From NCBI GenBank assembly GCA_013813675.1, contig JACCRH010000502.1:1-14518 (forward strand): a stretch of DNA of 14,518 nt, read 5' to 3'. Made by a program: the position numbers and the translations under genes. The stretch comes from Gemmatimonadales bacterium (lineage in GTDB: Bacteria; Gemmatimonadota; Gemmatimonadetes; Gemmatimonadales; GWC2-71-9). The notes beneath the pieces are model-generated. The model saw nothing but the letters and a program-made list of their open reading frames with translations. It searched no databases and was not told where the DNA came from. This document shows, piece by piece, positions 1 through 7,933 of this stretch (positions are counted from its first letter, which is position 1; each line of letters opens with the position of its first letter).

Positions 1-126
1 CGCGGCGATGATCTTGGTCGCGAGCGCGATGTCGTAGAGCAGATTGGACAGCTCGCCCGTCGCCTCGGGATAGCGGTGCTCCTGGTCGAAGATGAACCGC
101 TCGATGGTGGTCACGGACGTCTGCAC
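1..126 (-). CDS. fbp: Class 1 fructose-1,6-bisphosphatase, N-terminal fragment
   Basis: The first 42 codons run off the left edge of the window. The reading contains TTIERFIFDQEHRYPEATGE followed by a SNLLYDIALATKII stretch, which matches the N-terminal helix of class 1 fructose-1,6-bisphosphatase. That enzyme removes the 1-phosphate from fructose-1,6-bisphosphate in gluconeogenesis and the Calvin cycle. The start is GTG at 126-124: an in-frame TGA lies a few codons upstream, and the only other candidate is the GTG at 114. No good Shine-Dalgarno is visible; a G-run lies just before the start. It follows comEC by 41 nt on the same strand, so it is probably the last visible member of the long operon. 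The metal and active-site motifs lie outside the window, so catalytic integrity cannot be judged. Confidence 0.85.
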   Translation of the reverse strand, partial: MQTSVTTIERFIFDQEHRYPEATGELSNLLYDIALATKIIAA

Positions 127-155
127 GAGGCCCCCCGGAAAGGAGAAAGCTTTTC

Positions 156-176
156 ACGGTTCACTGTTCACTGTTC
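156..176 (-). repeat. Three tandem 7-nt units with stop codons in all three frames at the comEC end
   Basis: On the minus strand the sequence reads GAACAGT, GAACAGT, GAACCGT, then a decayed GAAAAGC. The first unit supplies the comEC stop codon (TGA at 170-168). Because the period is 7 nt, further TGA triplets at 163-161 and 156-154 fall in the other two frames. The tract ends comEC translation whatever the frame and sits in the short gap before fbp. Confidence 0.75.
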
Positions 177-2423
177 CCGCTTTACTGAATACTCATACTC
201 CCGGTCTCCCTCACGCGTGCGCACCCGCATCGTCGTGCCGTCGGTGGTCACGCTCACCGTTCCATCCCGGTCGGTGCGAAGCAGCGCCACCCGCCGGGCC
301 TCCAACCGCGCAAGCGTTTCCGGCGCCGGATGTCCGTAGTCGTTACGTCCAACGGAGATCACGGCGGCGAGCGGGCGGAGAGAGTCGAGGAGCTCGCCAC
401 CGGTACTGCCCCGGCTCCCATGATGGCCCACCTTGAGCAGGTCTATCGAGCGGATTTTGCCGCGCAGCACGGCCTCCGCCGCGAACCCCGCATCGCCGGT
501 GAAGAGAGCCTCGAATGCGCCGTACTTGACTAGCAGGACGACCGAGTCCTCGTTCACGTCTTCGCCCCAGGCCGGCCAGCCGGCACTCGGATGAAGCACG
601 GTGAACTCCACCCCATCGAGCGTGAAGCGCTCGCCCGAGCGGGCGGGGTGCCAGGCGATACCATCGCGGTCGAGACCGCCCAGCAGTGCGGTGTAGGCGG
701 GATCCGGTACCGGCCCGCCCGGCTCTACGACCACGCCGACGGGAAAGCGGGCCAGCAGAGCTGGCACCCCTCCCATGTGATCGGCGTGCGGGTGGGAGAT
801 GATGACGGCCGCCAGCGCCCGGGCTCCTTGCCGCTGGAGAAAGGGGGCCACCACCCTGCGGCCGGCGTCGTCCCGCCCGCCGGCCGGACCCGCGTCGATC
901 ACGATCCAGCGACCGCCTGGCGTCCGCAGGGCCGCTCCATCTCCCTGTCCGACATCGAGAAAATGTAACGCGAGGCCTCTGCCACCGTCAGGCGAACCGA
1001 GGGAGGTTCCTGGCATCAGGCCGAGCCAGAGGCCCGCGCCGGCGCCCCAGGCGAGGCGCCGGCCCGCCTCTCTGGCGGTGTTCCTCTCTCCCATGACCCA
1101 GAGCGTAAAGATCAGCGCGGCGATCCAGGGCAGCAGCGCTCCCGGCGCACCGGGCTCCACCATCAGGTGCCCCACCGGAAGCGCCGCGCCGGCGACCGCG
1201 CAGAGCTCGAGGAGATGGAGACCGAGGCCGGCTCCGGCGGCCAGCGCCTCCGCCGCCCCAGGCCAGACCGGGAGCAGGACCAGGCTGGCGAGCACGCCTG
1301 GCACAGCCAGGGCGGCGAGCGGGATGGCCGCAAAGTTGAGCGCCAGCCCGGCGAGCGCCACGGTGCCCAGAAATGCCGCCGTAATCGGTGCGGTGGCGAG
1401 GGTGGCACCCAGGGACGATGCCGCGGTACGCACCCAGATCCCGGTGCCCAACGCGGCATCCGACCATCGGGTGAATCTCGAGGCGCCCCAAAGCGCCGCC
1501 GCCGACAACCAGCCCCCGAGATCGATTCCGGCCCACGGATCCACCAGCAGCACTGCGAGGCAGGTGCCCGCGAGCAGCGCGTTGGGCTGCACGTGACGCT
1601 GCTTCGCCTGGCAGCGACTCACCGCGGCGGCGAGCGTAGCCGCGCGCGCCGCCGGTGCCGGCCATCCGAGAAAGGCTACGTATACCGCGCTGGTGGCGGC
1701 GGCGGTAGCCAGTGCGGTAGACCGGGTCATCCGCATCAGCCGGCAGGTCAGAAACACCCAGGCGGTGATCAGCCCGACATGGAAGCCGGAGATGGAGAGC
1801 AGGTGGACCAGGCCCGATCGAGCGAACCGGTCCTGAAGCTCGGGATCGATCCCGCCCCTCCGCCCGAGGATGAGCGCATCGACCATGCCCGACCGGGTGC
1901 CGTAGAGCCGATGGCTCGCCGCGAAGAGATAGTTGTGAAGGCGTTCGGAGAGGTTGGACCGGGTCTCGAGCACCGCGGCCTCGCTGACGATCAGCGTTCC
2001 GCTCGGCCGCCCGCCGAGTGCGGGCCGGGGCACCCACCGCGCGACGATTACGGCCCGCGCGCCGGCTTGCACGGCGTGACCCCGCGGCCAGCGCGCGGAC
2101 AGTCTGCCCCGGCAGTCGGCATCGAGGCCGACCGTGATTCGGCCCCCGGCGGCGCCCGCCGGTTCCAGCACCCTCACCCGCCCCCGGATCTGCCTGGCGG
2201 GAAGACGAGCAGCGCACTGGTGGCGGTCGAGGGCTGCCGCCAGCTCGCCACTCAGCCGGCCGGCAACTGCTGCCCCACCGGCCAGGAGAGCCATTGGCCG
2301 TCCTGAGGCGCCGAGCGCGACCGCCAGCACCGTCACTCCGGCGGGGCTCCCAAAACGCAGAAGGCCGGTCGCGAGACCGGCCCAGTACGCCGCCGTAAAG
2401 AGAATCGCCGGCCACGGTGTCAC
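168..2423 (-). CDS. comEC: ComEC/Rec2 family DNA-uptake channel
   Basis: This is a full-length 751-residue ComEC, the inner-membrane channel that takes single-stranded DNA into the cytoplasm during natural transformation. The N-terminal part has hydrophobic segments and a DUF4131-like OB region (about residues 1-160). The multi-helix competence domain (about 180-450) contains the family signature LVHLLSISGFHVGL near residue 205. A C-terminal metallo-beta-lactamase-like domain (about 485-740) carries DVGQGD near 490, the metal motif HPHADH at 544-549 and a later HHGS. The chosen start is GTG at 2423, 13 nt after the comFB stop. The frame stays open upstream, but that extension overlaps comFB and looks like low-complexity coding shadow. 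The metal-binding motif is intact, unlike in some Firmicute ComECs. No other uptake gene (comEA, pilus genes, dprA) is present in the window. Confidence 0.95.
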   Translation of the reverse strand: MTPWPAILFTAAYWAGLATGLLRFGSPAGVTVLAVALGASGRPMALLAGGAAVAGRLSGELAAALDRHQCAARLPARQIRGRVRVLEPAGAAGGRITVGLDADCRGRLSARWPRGHAVQAGARAVIVARWVPRPALGGRPSGTLIVSEAAVLETRSNLSERLHNYLFAASHRLYGTRSGMVDALILGRRGGIDPELQDRFARSGLVHLLSISGFHVGLITAWVFLTCRLMRMTRSTALATAAATSAVYVAFLGWPAPAARAATLAAAVSRCQAKQRHVQPNALLAGTCLAVLLVDPWAGIDLGGWLSAAALWGASRFTRWSDAALGTGIWVRTAASSLGATLATAPITAAFLGTVALAGLALNFAAIPLAALAVPGVLASLVLLPVWPGAAEALAAGAGLGLHLLELCAVAGAALPVGHLMVEPGAPGALLPWIAALIFTLWVMGERNTAREAGRRLAWGAGAGLWLGLMPGTSLGSPDGGRGLALHFLDVGQGDGAALRTPGGRWIVIDAGPAGGRDDAGRRVVAPFLQRQGARALAAVIISHPHADHMGGVPALLARFPVGVVVEPGGPVPDPAYTALLGGLDRDGIAWHPARSGERFTLDGVEFTVLHPSAGWPAWGEDVNEDSVVLLVKYGAFEALFTGDAGFAAEAVLRGKIRSIDLLKVGHHGSRGSTGGELLDSLRPLAAVISVGRNDYGHPAPETLARLEARRVALLRTDRDGTVSVTTDGTTMRVRTREGDREYEYSVKREQ

Positions 2424-2436
2424 CGCGGCTTGGGGA

Positions 2437-2724
2437 CTAGGACTGCTTGGCTGGCCTGGTGCGGCCGCAACGCGGCGCCAGCGAGATCTTGCGCAGGCCA
2501 TCCATCATGGAAACCTCGATCGCCGCCCGGCTCTGCTCCTTCTCGAGGGTGACCTCGGTGACCGCCGATCCGGTGGTGCTGGACACGTATCGGGCCGGGA
2601 TGCGATTCAGCGTGTAGACCAGGGCATCCTCGCGGCAGACTTCGCAGCCGCAGAAGTCGGGAAAATGCGGCCGCATCGCGTCGTACGCCGCGACGACGTG
2701 CGGCTCGACCAGGTTGTGGATCAG
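2437..2724 (-). CDS. comFB: ComFB family protein, probable CTG start
   Basis: This small protein, 95 residues if started at CTG 2724, has the ComFB domain. NLVEPHVVAAYDAM is followed by the cysteine cluster CGCEVC (C25, C27, C30) and then DALVYTLNRIPARYV. This closely resembles the late-competence protein ComFB, whose family has been reported to bind cyclic dinucleotides. Family similarity begins upstream of the first ATG (2676), in the NLVE helix. In that frame, between the upstream TGA and ATG 2676, no ATG, GTG or TTG occurs. A CTG at 2724-2722 overlaps the miaB stop as CTGA, which would mimic the usual ATGA coupling. Starting at ATG 2676 would leave 79 residues and cut the first helix. comEC follows 13 nt downstream. 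Whether the three cysteines bind metal is not known from sequence. Confidence 0.85.
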   Translation of the reverse strand: MIHNLVEPHVVAAYDAMRPHFPDFCGCEVCREDALVYTLNRIPARYVSSTTGSAVTEVTLEKEQSRAAIEVSMMDGLRKISLAPRCGRTRPAKQS

Positions 2725-4040
2725 AGGACCGCCAAGGCCGGTGTGACCACTGTGCCGATGAAGGTTGAGCCGGTAGTGCCGGTGAGCCTGACCCGATGAT
2801 ACTCACCCACCGTCTGTGCCGGGAGATCGACCAGCACCAGATGGTTGGTGCGTGTCCGCGCCAGCATGAGCTCTCCCCGTTTGGCTCGCCGCTCCACCAG
2901 GACCTCGTGCATCTCGCCGACGCGTGCCAGACTCTTCCGCCTGGCGTTTCGCCGCACGGTATCGATGAGACGCGCCAGCCGTTCGGAGCCGACCTCGTCG
3001 GCCACGTGGCCCGGGAGCCGCACGGCCGGCGTGCCGTCCCGGAGCGAGTACTTGAAAGTGTAGGCGTCATCGAAATCGGCCTCGGCGACGAGGCTGAGGG
3101 TCTCCTCAAACTGGGCCTCGGTTTCGCCGGGAAACCCCACGATGATGTCGGTGGAGAAGGTGATGCCCGGGATCGCGGCTCGGAGCGCCGCGACGACCTC
3201 GAGATACCGCTGCCGGGTGTAGCGCCGGAGCATCCGCCTGAGCACGACATTGGAGCCGCTCTGCACCGGCAGGTGCACGTGCTCGCACACCGCGTCCGTG
3301 ATGGCCATGGCCTCGACCACCCGCGGGGTGAAGTCGGTGGGATAGGGGCTGGTGAATCGCACCCGACGAACCCCGTTCACCCGGCCGACGGCACTCAGCA
3401 GGTCGGCGAAATCGTGCTCCCCATCGTGATAGGAGTTGACCGTCTGCCCCAGCAGGGTGACTTCGCTGGTGCCTTGCCCTGCCAGCCGCTCCACCTCGCC
3501 CACCACGTCGGCCAGCCGGCGGCTGCGCTCCGGGCCCCGGGTCTGCGGCACGATGCAGAAGGTGCAGCGGTAGTCGCAGCCGCGCTGTACCGTGATGAAG
3601 GCAGTCGGACCTTTCTCGCGCACCGGGGGCACATCCTCGTAGTGCTCCCAGGCGCGAAACTCGGTGTCCGCCACCCGCTGTCCAGAGGCGGCAATGTCGA
3701 TCAGCTGCGCCAGGTTGCGGTAGCCGTCGGGGCCGACGACCAGGTCCACCCGCGGTACCTGCTCCAGCAGCTTGGGTCCCAATCGCTGGGCCATGCAGCC
3801 GACCACGCCGAGCACTCCGCCGGCGCGCTTGTGTCGCTGCAGCTCGCCTACCCGCCCTATGACCCGCTGCTCGGCGTTGTCGCGGACCGCGCAGGTGTTG
3901 ACCAGGAGCACATCGGCCTCCGCGGGCTGCTCAGTCCGGACGTACCCCTCCCGTCCCAGCAGACCGAACATCAGCTCGGAGTCGGCCACATTCATCTGGC
4001 AGCCGTAGGTCTCGATGTAGACCCGTCTGGCAGGGATCAC
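2721..4040 (-). CDS. miaB: tRNA-2-methylthio-N6-dimethylallyladenosine synthase
   Basis: This is a 439-residue MiaB-type methylthiotransferase, which adds the methylthio group at position 2 of i6A37 in tRNAs that read UNN codons. The UPF0004 N-terminal domain carries its three cluster cysteines: C14 in YGCQMN, C50 in VNTCAVRDNAEQR and C82 in VGCMAQ. The radical SAM domain has the CxxxCxxC motif in RGCDYRCTFC (C155, C159, C162). A TRAM domain fills roughly the last 65 residues and ends in GTVV. The start is GTG at 4040, overlapping the TGA of the upstream barrel gene as GTGA. The frame stays open far upstream, but that part is out-of-frame reading of the neighbouring genes. RimO and MtaB are the alternatives; the VRDNAEQRV sequence and the length fit MiaB best. 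Confidence 0.96.
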   Translation of the reverse strand: MIPARRVYIETYGCQMNVADSELMFGLLGREGYVRTEQPAEADVLLVNTCAVRDNAEQRVIGRVGELQRHKRAGGVLGVVGCMAQRLGPKLLEQVPRVDLVVGPDGYRNLAQLIDIAASGQRVADTEFRAWEHYEDVPPVREKGPTAFITVQRGCDYRCTFCIVPQTRGPERSRRLADVVGEVERLAGQGTSEVTLLGQTVNSYHDGEHDFADLLSAVGRVNGVRRVRFTSPYPTDFTPRVVEAMAITDAVCEHVHLPVQSGSNVVLRRMLRRYTRQRYLEVVAALRAAIPGITFSTDIIVGFPGETEAQFEETLSLVAEADFDDAYTFKYSLRDGTPAVRLPGHVADEVGSERLARLIDTVRRNARRKSLARVGEMHEVLVERRAKRGELMLARTRTNHLVLVDLPAQTVGEYHRVRLTGTTGSTFIGTVVTPALAVL

Positions 4041-5173
4041 GGACGCACTCCCACCCCGATGGAGATCACAAAGGCGCGCTCTTTGAAGTCGCCCGCCGAC
4101 CGCCAGAGCTGCTCGAGCGCGAGGTCGATACCGGCCCGATCCTGCGCGAAGCGGACTCCGCTTCCGATCGAGATGCCGAACTCCTTGGGCTGCACCCCTG
4201 GCTGCACCGGAAAGGGGAGCGTGCCGTAACGGGCACCCACCCGGATCGGCCGGCGAAAGGGCCGCCGAGGATCGCCGATGTATTCGGCGCCGATCGCCGC
4301 CTCGAACGTGTTGTCTGCCCCAGTCCCTCCGGCAGCGAGCAGGTCGCTGTTCGCCCCGGACCAGGTGTGGAAGACCCCGTGGGTCGCGAGATCGAGCTTG
4401 GCGCTGGCCTTCCACCGCACGCCAACACCCAGCGCATACGGCAGATCCACCTGAGAGACCCGGGCCGAGTCGCGATCCACGATCGCCTTCCCGTCGCTCC
4501 GCGCGATCGCGGCCACCCAGAGCCCGGACCCCAACTGCTGCACCGCTCCGAGCGAAGCTCCGACGCCGGCGTACGAGAGCTCGGCGCTCTGCTCGACCGG
4601 GAGGTATTGAGCGTCGGCGAAGGTCCGCCTCGACTCCAGCCGATTCGACCCGGTGATCACGTGGAACGCGGCTCCCACGACACTCCGGGGCCGCAGCGTG
4701 TAGGCGCCCGCAAACCGCAGGTCGCTCAGTCCGCCGCGGCTCGACAGGGTGTCGGAGACCGGGACCATCACGTCGCGCAGGAGAATCGTGTCCACGGTGG
4801 CAACGCTGAAGTCGCGATTGGCGTAGGTCGAGTAGCTGATCCCCACCACCAGGGGCGTGCCCCGGACCGGGCCGCCGAATGCGACGTGCGGAAAGCGCGA
4901 GTCCCGCAGCGACTCCGACCCCGCCGAGTTCTCCGCGGACCGAAACGACTGGGTCCCGTTGAAATTCGCGGTCATGACCGCGAGGCCGCTCAGTGCCGCC
5001 GGGTTGATCCCCGACTCGGCGTCGAACATGCCAAACGCCCCCGACGAGCCCGCCGCGCGGGTGGACAGAGAGCGTCCCGGAACGCCCAGCCCGCGCACGC
5101 CGAACTGCGAGGCCTGGGACCAGACCACCGCCGGCCATAGAGCGAGTACTCCGACGAGCCAGAGGCGTCGCAC
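4037..5173 (-). CDS. Outer-membrane beta-barrel candidate, FadL/PorV-like
   Basis: The 378-residue protein has a clear N-terminal signal peptide (about residues 1-20: MRR, a hydrophobic run, then WSQA). The mature part opens with GVRGLGVPGRSLSTRAAGSS and then GAFGMFDAESGINPAAL. The pattern of a variable, repeatedly glycine-rich start with NPAAL is typical of FadL, PorV and UPF0164-like barrels. The rest alternates short amphipathic strands with polar turns, as expected for a barrel in the outer membrane. The final strand, VISIGVGVRP, lacks the usual terminal aromatic. The start is GTG directly after the TAA of the upstream lipoprotein gene, so the two are almost certainly co-translated. The substrate is unknown. 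Calling it a type IX secretion PorV would go beyond the evidence: no other T9SS gene is seen. Confidence 0.7.
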   Translation of the reverse strand: MRRLWLVGVLALWPAVVWSQASQFGVRGLGVPGRSLSTRAAGSSGAFGMFDAESGINPAALSGLAVMTANFNGTQSFRSAENSAGSESLRDSRFPHVAFGGPVRGTPLVVGISYSTYANRDFSVATVDTILLRDVMVPVSDTLSSRGGLSDLRFAGAYTLRPRSVVGAAFHVITGSNRLESRRTFADAQYLPVEQSAELSYAGVGASLGAVQQLGSGLWVAAIARSDGKAIVDRDSARVSQVDLPYALGVGVRWKASAKLDLATHGVFHTWSGANSDLLAAGGTGADNTFEAAIGAEYIGDPRRPFRRPIRVGARYGTLPFPVQPGVQPKEFGISIGSGVRFAQDRAGIDLALEQLWRSAGDFKERAFVISIGVGVRP

Positions 5174-6388
5174 TTACGGGTTCTCGAAGGGGAAGGGCTT
5201 GAGGTAGGTGATGCGGAGTCGGGGCGCCCCCAGCGTGCCCGAGCGGGTCGAGCCGAAGACCGGACGAGTGAAGCTGGCGCCCTCGGGAAGTAGCGAGAGG
5301 AACACCGCTTCTGGCCGCTCGCTCGCGCTCTGCCACAGCTGGACGATGGGGGTCATGTCGAGCCGAACGGTATCGGCGCTGCCGATGGTCAAGGTGTCGG
5401 TGGTGATGAATCGGGTGTCGGTCGTCACCGGCGACTTGGCGCCCAGGTCGGCGAGGAGCGCCTTGGCCTGCAGCAGGGGCGGATCCGAGGGGAGGCCAAG
5501 CATTGGCCCCTGTGGCACCAGTTCGAGAGTGGCCCGGACGATGGTGGCCGAGTCCTCGATCCCGTCGGGAAGATCGAACCGCAGCAGCGCCCGCGACGAC
5601 GGCTCGCCGCCGATGGTGAGGAACGCGGGATCGGGCACCAGGGGGGCTTGGGTCACGAAGGCGTTGAACTCCGGCGAGCGGGTCACGCTCTGGCGCCTGA
5701 TCGATCCGGTGTCCGGCACGTCGAGCGTCACGAAGCTCACGAAGGACGCACCGGTGCCCGCCGCCGATGCACCCAGCCGCACTCCGCTCGGCTGATCGGC
5801 CGCCATGGAGATGCCGATGGCCAGGACCCCTCCGGTGGACGGCGGCAGGCCCACCTTTTCGGCATCGGCACCGCGAAACACGGCCTGAACCACCCCCGCA
5901 TTGACACTGTCCGGGACCAAGATGCTGTCGACGATCGCGGCGGGCACCAGCTGCTGATTGACCGATTCGAAGGTGTCGTCGGCGTCCACCCCCGGATCGA
6001 TGCGGTACAGATACAGCTTGAGCCCGTTCACCAGCGTGTCGCGCGCGACCAGGTTCAAGGAGATCAGGGCCGAGTCCACAACGTACGCGCGGAGGGTATC
6101 GCGCACCTCGATCGAATCCTGCCGGGCATTGAAGCGATACACCGCCCGATCCTCCGAAGCCGCGAGGCCGTTCGACACCAGGAGAGCACCAGCCGAGTTA
6201 CGCTCGACGTAGCCGACGTGGCTGGTGTCGGAGTTCGCCGGAGGCGTCAGCACCGTGTCGAACACCTGCGATTCGCCCCCTGGACACAGCTCGGGACACC
6301 CACCGGGCGCTGTGAGTCGCTCCTGGCATCCAGTGGTCGCCGCGCCGATGATCACGAGCGTGGCGAACCATTCCCTCGCCCGCGTCAC
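5174..6388 (-). CDS. Exported lipoprotein with two DNRLRE-like modules
   Basis: The 404-residue protein starts with a lipoprotein signal (MTRAREWFATLVIIGAATTG with the lipidated cysteine at C21), followed by a Cys-rich patch (C31, C35). The mature part looks like two repeated beta-sandwich modules, about residues 50-225 and 235-395. The second shows the DNRLRE pattern: LLRFDLPDGIEDSATIVRAT, then RLDMTPIVQLWQ and a closing GAPRLRITY. DNRLRE domains occur on secreted surface proteins and some carbohydrate-active enzymes; no catalytic motif is visible here. The start is GTG 6388, overlapping the cdd stop as GTGA. The stop abuts the barrel gene start. It may be the surface partner of that barrel, which is inference. 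The domain assignment is by eye and could be tested with a profile search. Confidence 0.7.
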   Translation of the reverse strand: MTRAREWFATLVIIGAATTGCQERLTAPGGCPELCPGGESQVFDTVLTPPANSDTSHVGYVERNSAGALLVSNGLAASEDRAVYRFNARQDSIEVRDTLRAYVVDSALISLNLVARDTLVNGLKLYLYRIDPGVDADDTFESVNQQLVPAAIVDSILVPDSVNAGVVQAVFRGADAEKVGLPPSTGGVLAIGISMAADQPSGVRLGASAAGTGASFVSFVTLDVPDTGSIRRQSVTRSPEFNAFVTQAPLVPDPAFLTIGGEPSSRALLRFDLPDGIEDSATIVRATLELVPQGPMLGLPSDPPLLQAKALLADLGAKSPVTTDTRFITTDTLTIGSADTVRLDMTPIVQLWQSASERPEAVFLSLLPEGASFTRPVFGSTRSGTLGAPRLRITYLKPFPFENP

Positions 6389-6771
6389 GACAAGTGGTCC
6401 CGGCCGAACGCCGCGGGCAGCAGGTCGGCCATCGTCCAGGTGGCGACGCTCCGCGGGCCGATGGCATCGATGCGAAGGTCACGCCCGAACTCGGAGAGCA
6501 CCTGCCGGCACGCCCCGCAGGGGGCGGCCGGCGGCTCCGAGTCGGTCACCACCACCGCCCGGCGGAACCGTTGCGCGCCCGCCGCGATCGCGGCGCAGAC
6601 CGCGGCCCGCTCGGCGCAGATGGTGAGGCCGTAGGAGGCGTTCTCCACGTTGCACCCCACGTAGACGTCGCCGCCCTCGCTCTCGAGGGCGGCCCCGACC
6701 CGGAAGTTGGAGTAGGGGGCGTAGGCGCGCGCCTGAGCCGCCCGCGCCGCGTCCACCAGTGGATCAGTCAA
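6385..6771 (-). CDS. cdd: Cytidine deaminase
   Basis: This 128-residue protein is a small homotetrameric-type cytidine deaminase that converts cytidine and deoxycytidine to uridine and deoxyuridine in pyrimidine salvage. The zinc site is complete: CAERAA (C52, with catalytic E54) and PCGACRQ (C85, C88). The N-terminal AYAPYSNFRVGAAL and the NVENASYGLT stretch are typical substrate-binding parts. The start is TTG at 6771, which overlaps the end of deoB by 8 nt and gives the usual family length. An internal GTG a few codons later is possible but less likely. It sits next to deoB, the usual salvage partner, and overlaps the lipoprotein gene by 4 nt. Confidence 0.96.
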   Translation of the reverse strand: MTDPLVDAARAAQARAYAPYSNFRVGAALESEGGDVYVGCNVENASYGLTICAERAAVCAAIAAGAQRFRRAVVVTDSEPPAAPCGACRQVLSEFGRDLRIDAIGPRSVATWTMADLLPAAFGRDHLS

Positions 6772-7933
6772 TCCAGACCTCGGAGAGGAATGAGGTGCCC
6801 GCCAGGAGCGGGGCGACCCCGAGGAAATCGGCCACGGTCTGGCCGATGTCGGCCATCGTGGAACGCCGCCCGAGCCCGACCGGCCGCACCCGCGGCCCGG
6901 TGACGAGCAGCGGGACCACCTCGCGGGAGTGATCGGTGGACGGTGTAGTCGGGTCGTTGCCGTGATCGGCGGTAAAGATAACGAGGTCTTCCCGGCGCAT
7001 CGGGGCCAGCAGCCGGGGCAGCTCGCCGTCCAACTCCTGCAATCCCCTGACGAACCCCGGCACGTCGTTGCGATGCCCCCAGGTCTGGTCGAACTCGATC
7101 ACGTTGGCGAGCAGCAGCCCTCGCTCCATTGCCAGCAGCGCTCCCTCGATCAATGCGTAGGCCTCTCCATTGGTGGCGGCGTGGATGCTGGTGATCCCCC
7201 GGCCGGCGAAGAGGTCGTCCACCTTGCCCACCCCGACCCGCGGCACGTGCCGCTCGGCCAGGCGATCCAACAGCGTCGGCCCCGGCGGCGGAAGGCTGTA
7301 GTCCTTCCGGCGGGCCGTGCGCACCCAGGCGCCCGGCTCGCCCCGGAAGGGCCTCGCGATGACCCGGGAGACGCCGTGCTCGCCCTGAAGTAGACTGCGG
7401 GCGGTCCGGCAGGCGGCGTAGAGCTCCTCCAGCGGTGCCGTACTCTCGTGCGCCGCGATCTGGAAAACGCTATCCGCAGAGGTGTAGACGATCCACTTTC
7501 CGGTCCGGCGATGCTCCTCGCCGTACCGGTCGAGCACTCCGGTGCCCGACGCCGGAAGATTTCCCAGCACCCCGCGGCCGGTCAGCCGCGAGAACTCGGC
7601 GATGACCGCCTCGGGGAAACCTGCGGGATATGTCGGGAATGGCTGCGCCAGCGAGAGACCGCAGATCTCCCAGTGCCCGGTGGTGCTGTCCTTGCCCGGG
7701 CTCATCGGCTCGCAGCTTCCGTGGGCCGCGGTGGGCGCCGAGACGGGGGGCACCCCTGCGATCGGCGCGCAGTGACCCAGGCCCAGCGCGGCCAGCCGCG
7801 GCAGCCGGAGGCCGCCGGCCTGGCGCGCCACGTTGCCCAACGTGTCGCTGCCGGTGTCGCCATAGGCGTCGCTGTCGTGAGCTGCGCCGACGCCCAGGCC
7901 GTCGAGCACTATGATGGCGGCACGCCGGCTCAT
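6764..7933 (-). CDS. deoB: Phosphopentomutase
   Basis: This 389-residue alkaline-phosphatase-superfamily enzyme interconverts ribose-1-phosphate (or deoxyribose-1-phosphate) and the 5-phosphate, linking nucleoside phosphorolysis to the pentose phosphate pathway. The metal ligands start with D11 in IIVLDGLGVG. The phosphorylated threonine lies in GKDSTTGHWE (T85, the same number as in the Bacillus cereus enzyme). Later metal motifs are VIEFDQTWGHR and FTADHGNDPTTPSTDHSRE. The length matches the bacterial DeoB family. The start is ATG 7933, overlapping the alr stop as ATGA. The frame stays open further upstream, but that is alr shadow. Location: cytoplasm. It is coupled to cdd downstream, which supports a salvage role. 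Confidence 0.97.
   Translation of the reverse strand: MSRRAAIIVLDGLGVGAAHDSDAYGDTGSDTLGNVARQAGGLRLPRLAALGLGHCAPIAGVPPVSAPTAAHGSCEPMSPGKDSTTGHWEICGLSLAQPFPTYPAGFPEAVIAEFSRLTGRGVLGNLPASGTGVLDRYGEEHRRTGKWIVYTSADSVFQIAAHESTAPLEELYAACRTARSLLQGEHGVSRVIARPFRGEPGAWVRTARRKDYSLPPPGPTLLDRLAERHVPRVGVGKVDDLFAGRGITSIHAATNGEAYALIEGALLAMERGLLLANVIEFDQTWGHRNDVPGFVRGLQELDGELPRLLAPMRREDLVIFTADHGNDPTTPSTDHSREVVPLLVTGPRVRPVGLGRRSTMADIGQTVADFLGVAPLLAGTSFLSEVWID

Noticed and set aside
988..2415. Second minus-strand open frame of 475 codons inside comEC
   Set aside because: It is an Arg/Gly-rich alternate frame of comEC with no motif; comEC has complete family signatures.
2796..4229. Long plus-strand open frame antisense to miaB
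   Set aside because: It mirrors the miaB codons, has no recognisable domain or ribosome site, and miaB is certain on the other strand.
2721..5336. A single 871-codon open frame running through miaB and upstream
   Set aside because: Only the miaB part has family motifs. The rest is an out-of-frame reading of the barrel and lipoprotein genes and is Arg/Gly-rich, as expected of GC-rich shadow frames; it is not a fusion protein.
4037..6388. Type IX secretion (PorV plus cargo) locus
   Set aside because: The barrel is only PorV-like in its NPAAL start, the lipoprotein has no T9SS C-terminal domain, and no Por genes are present.
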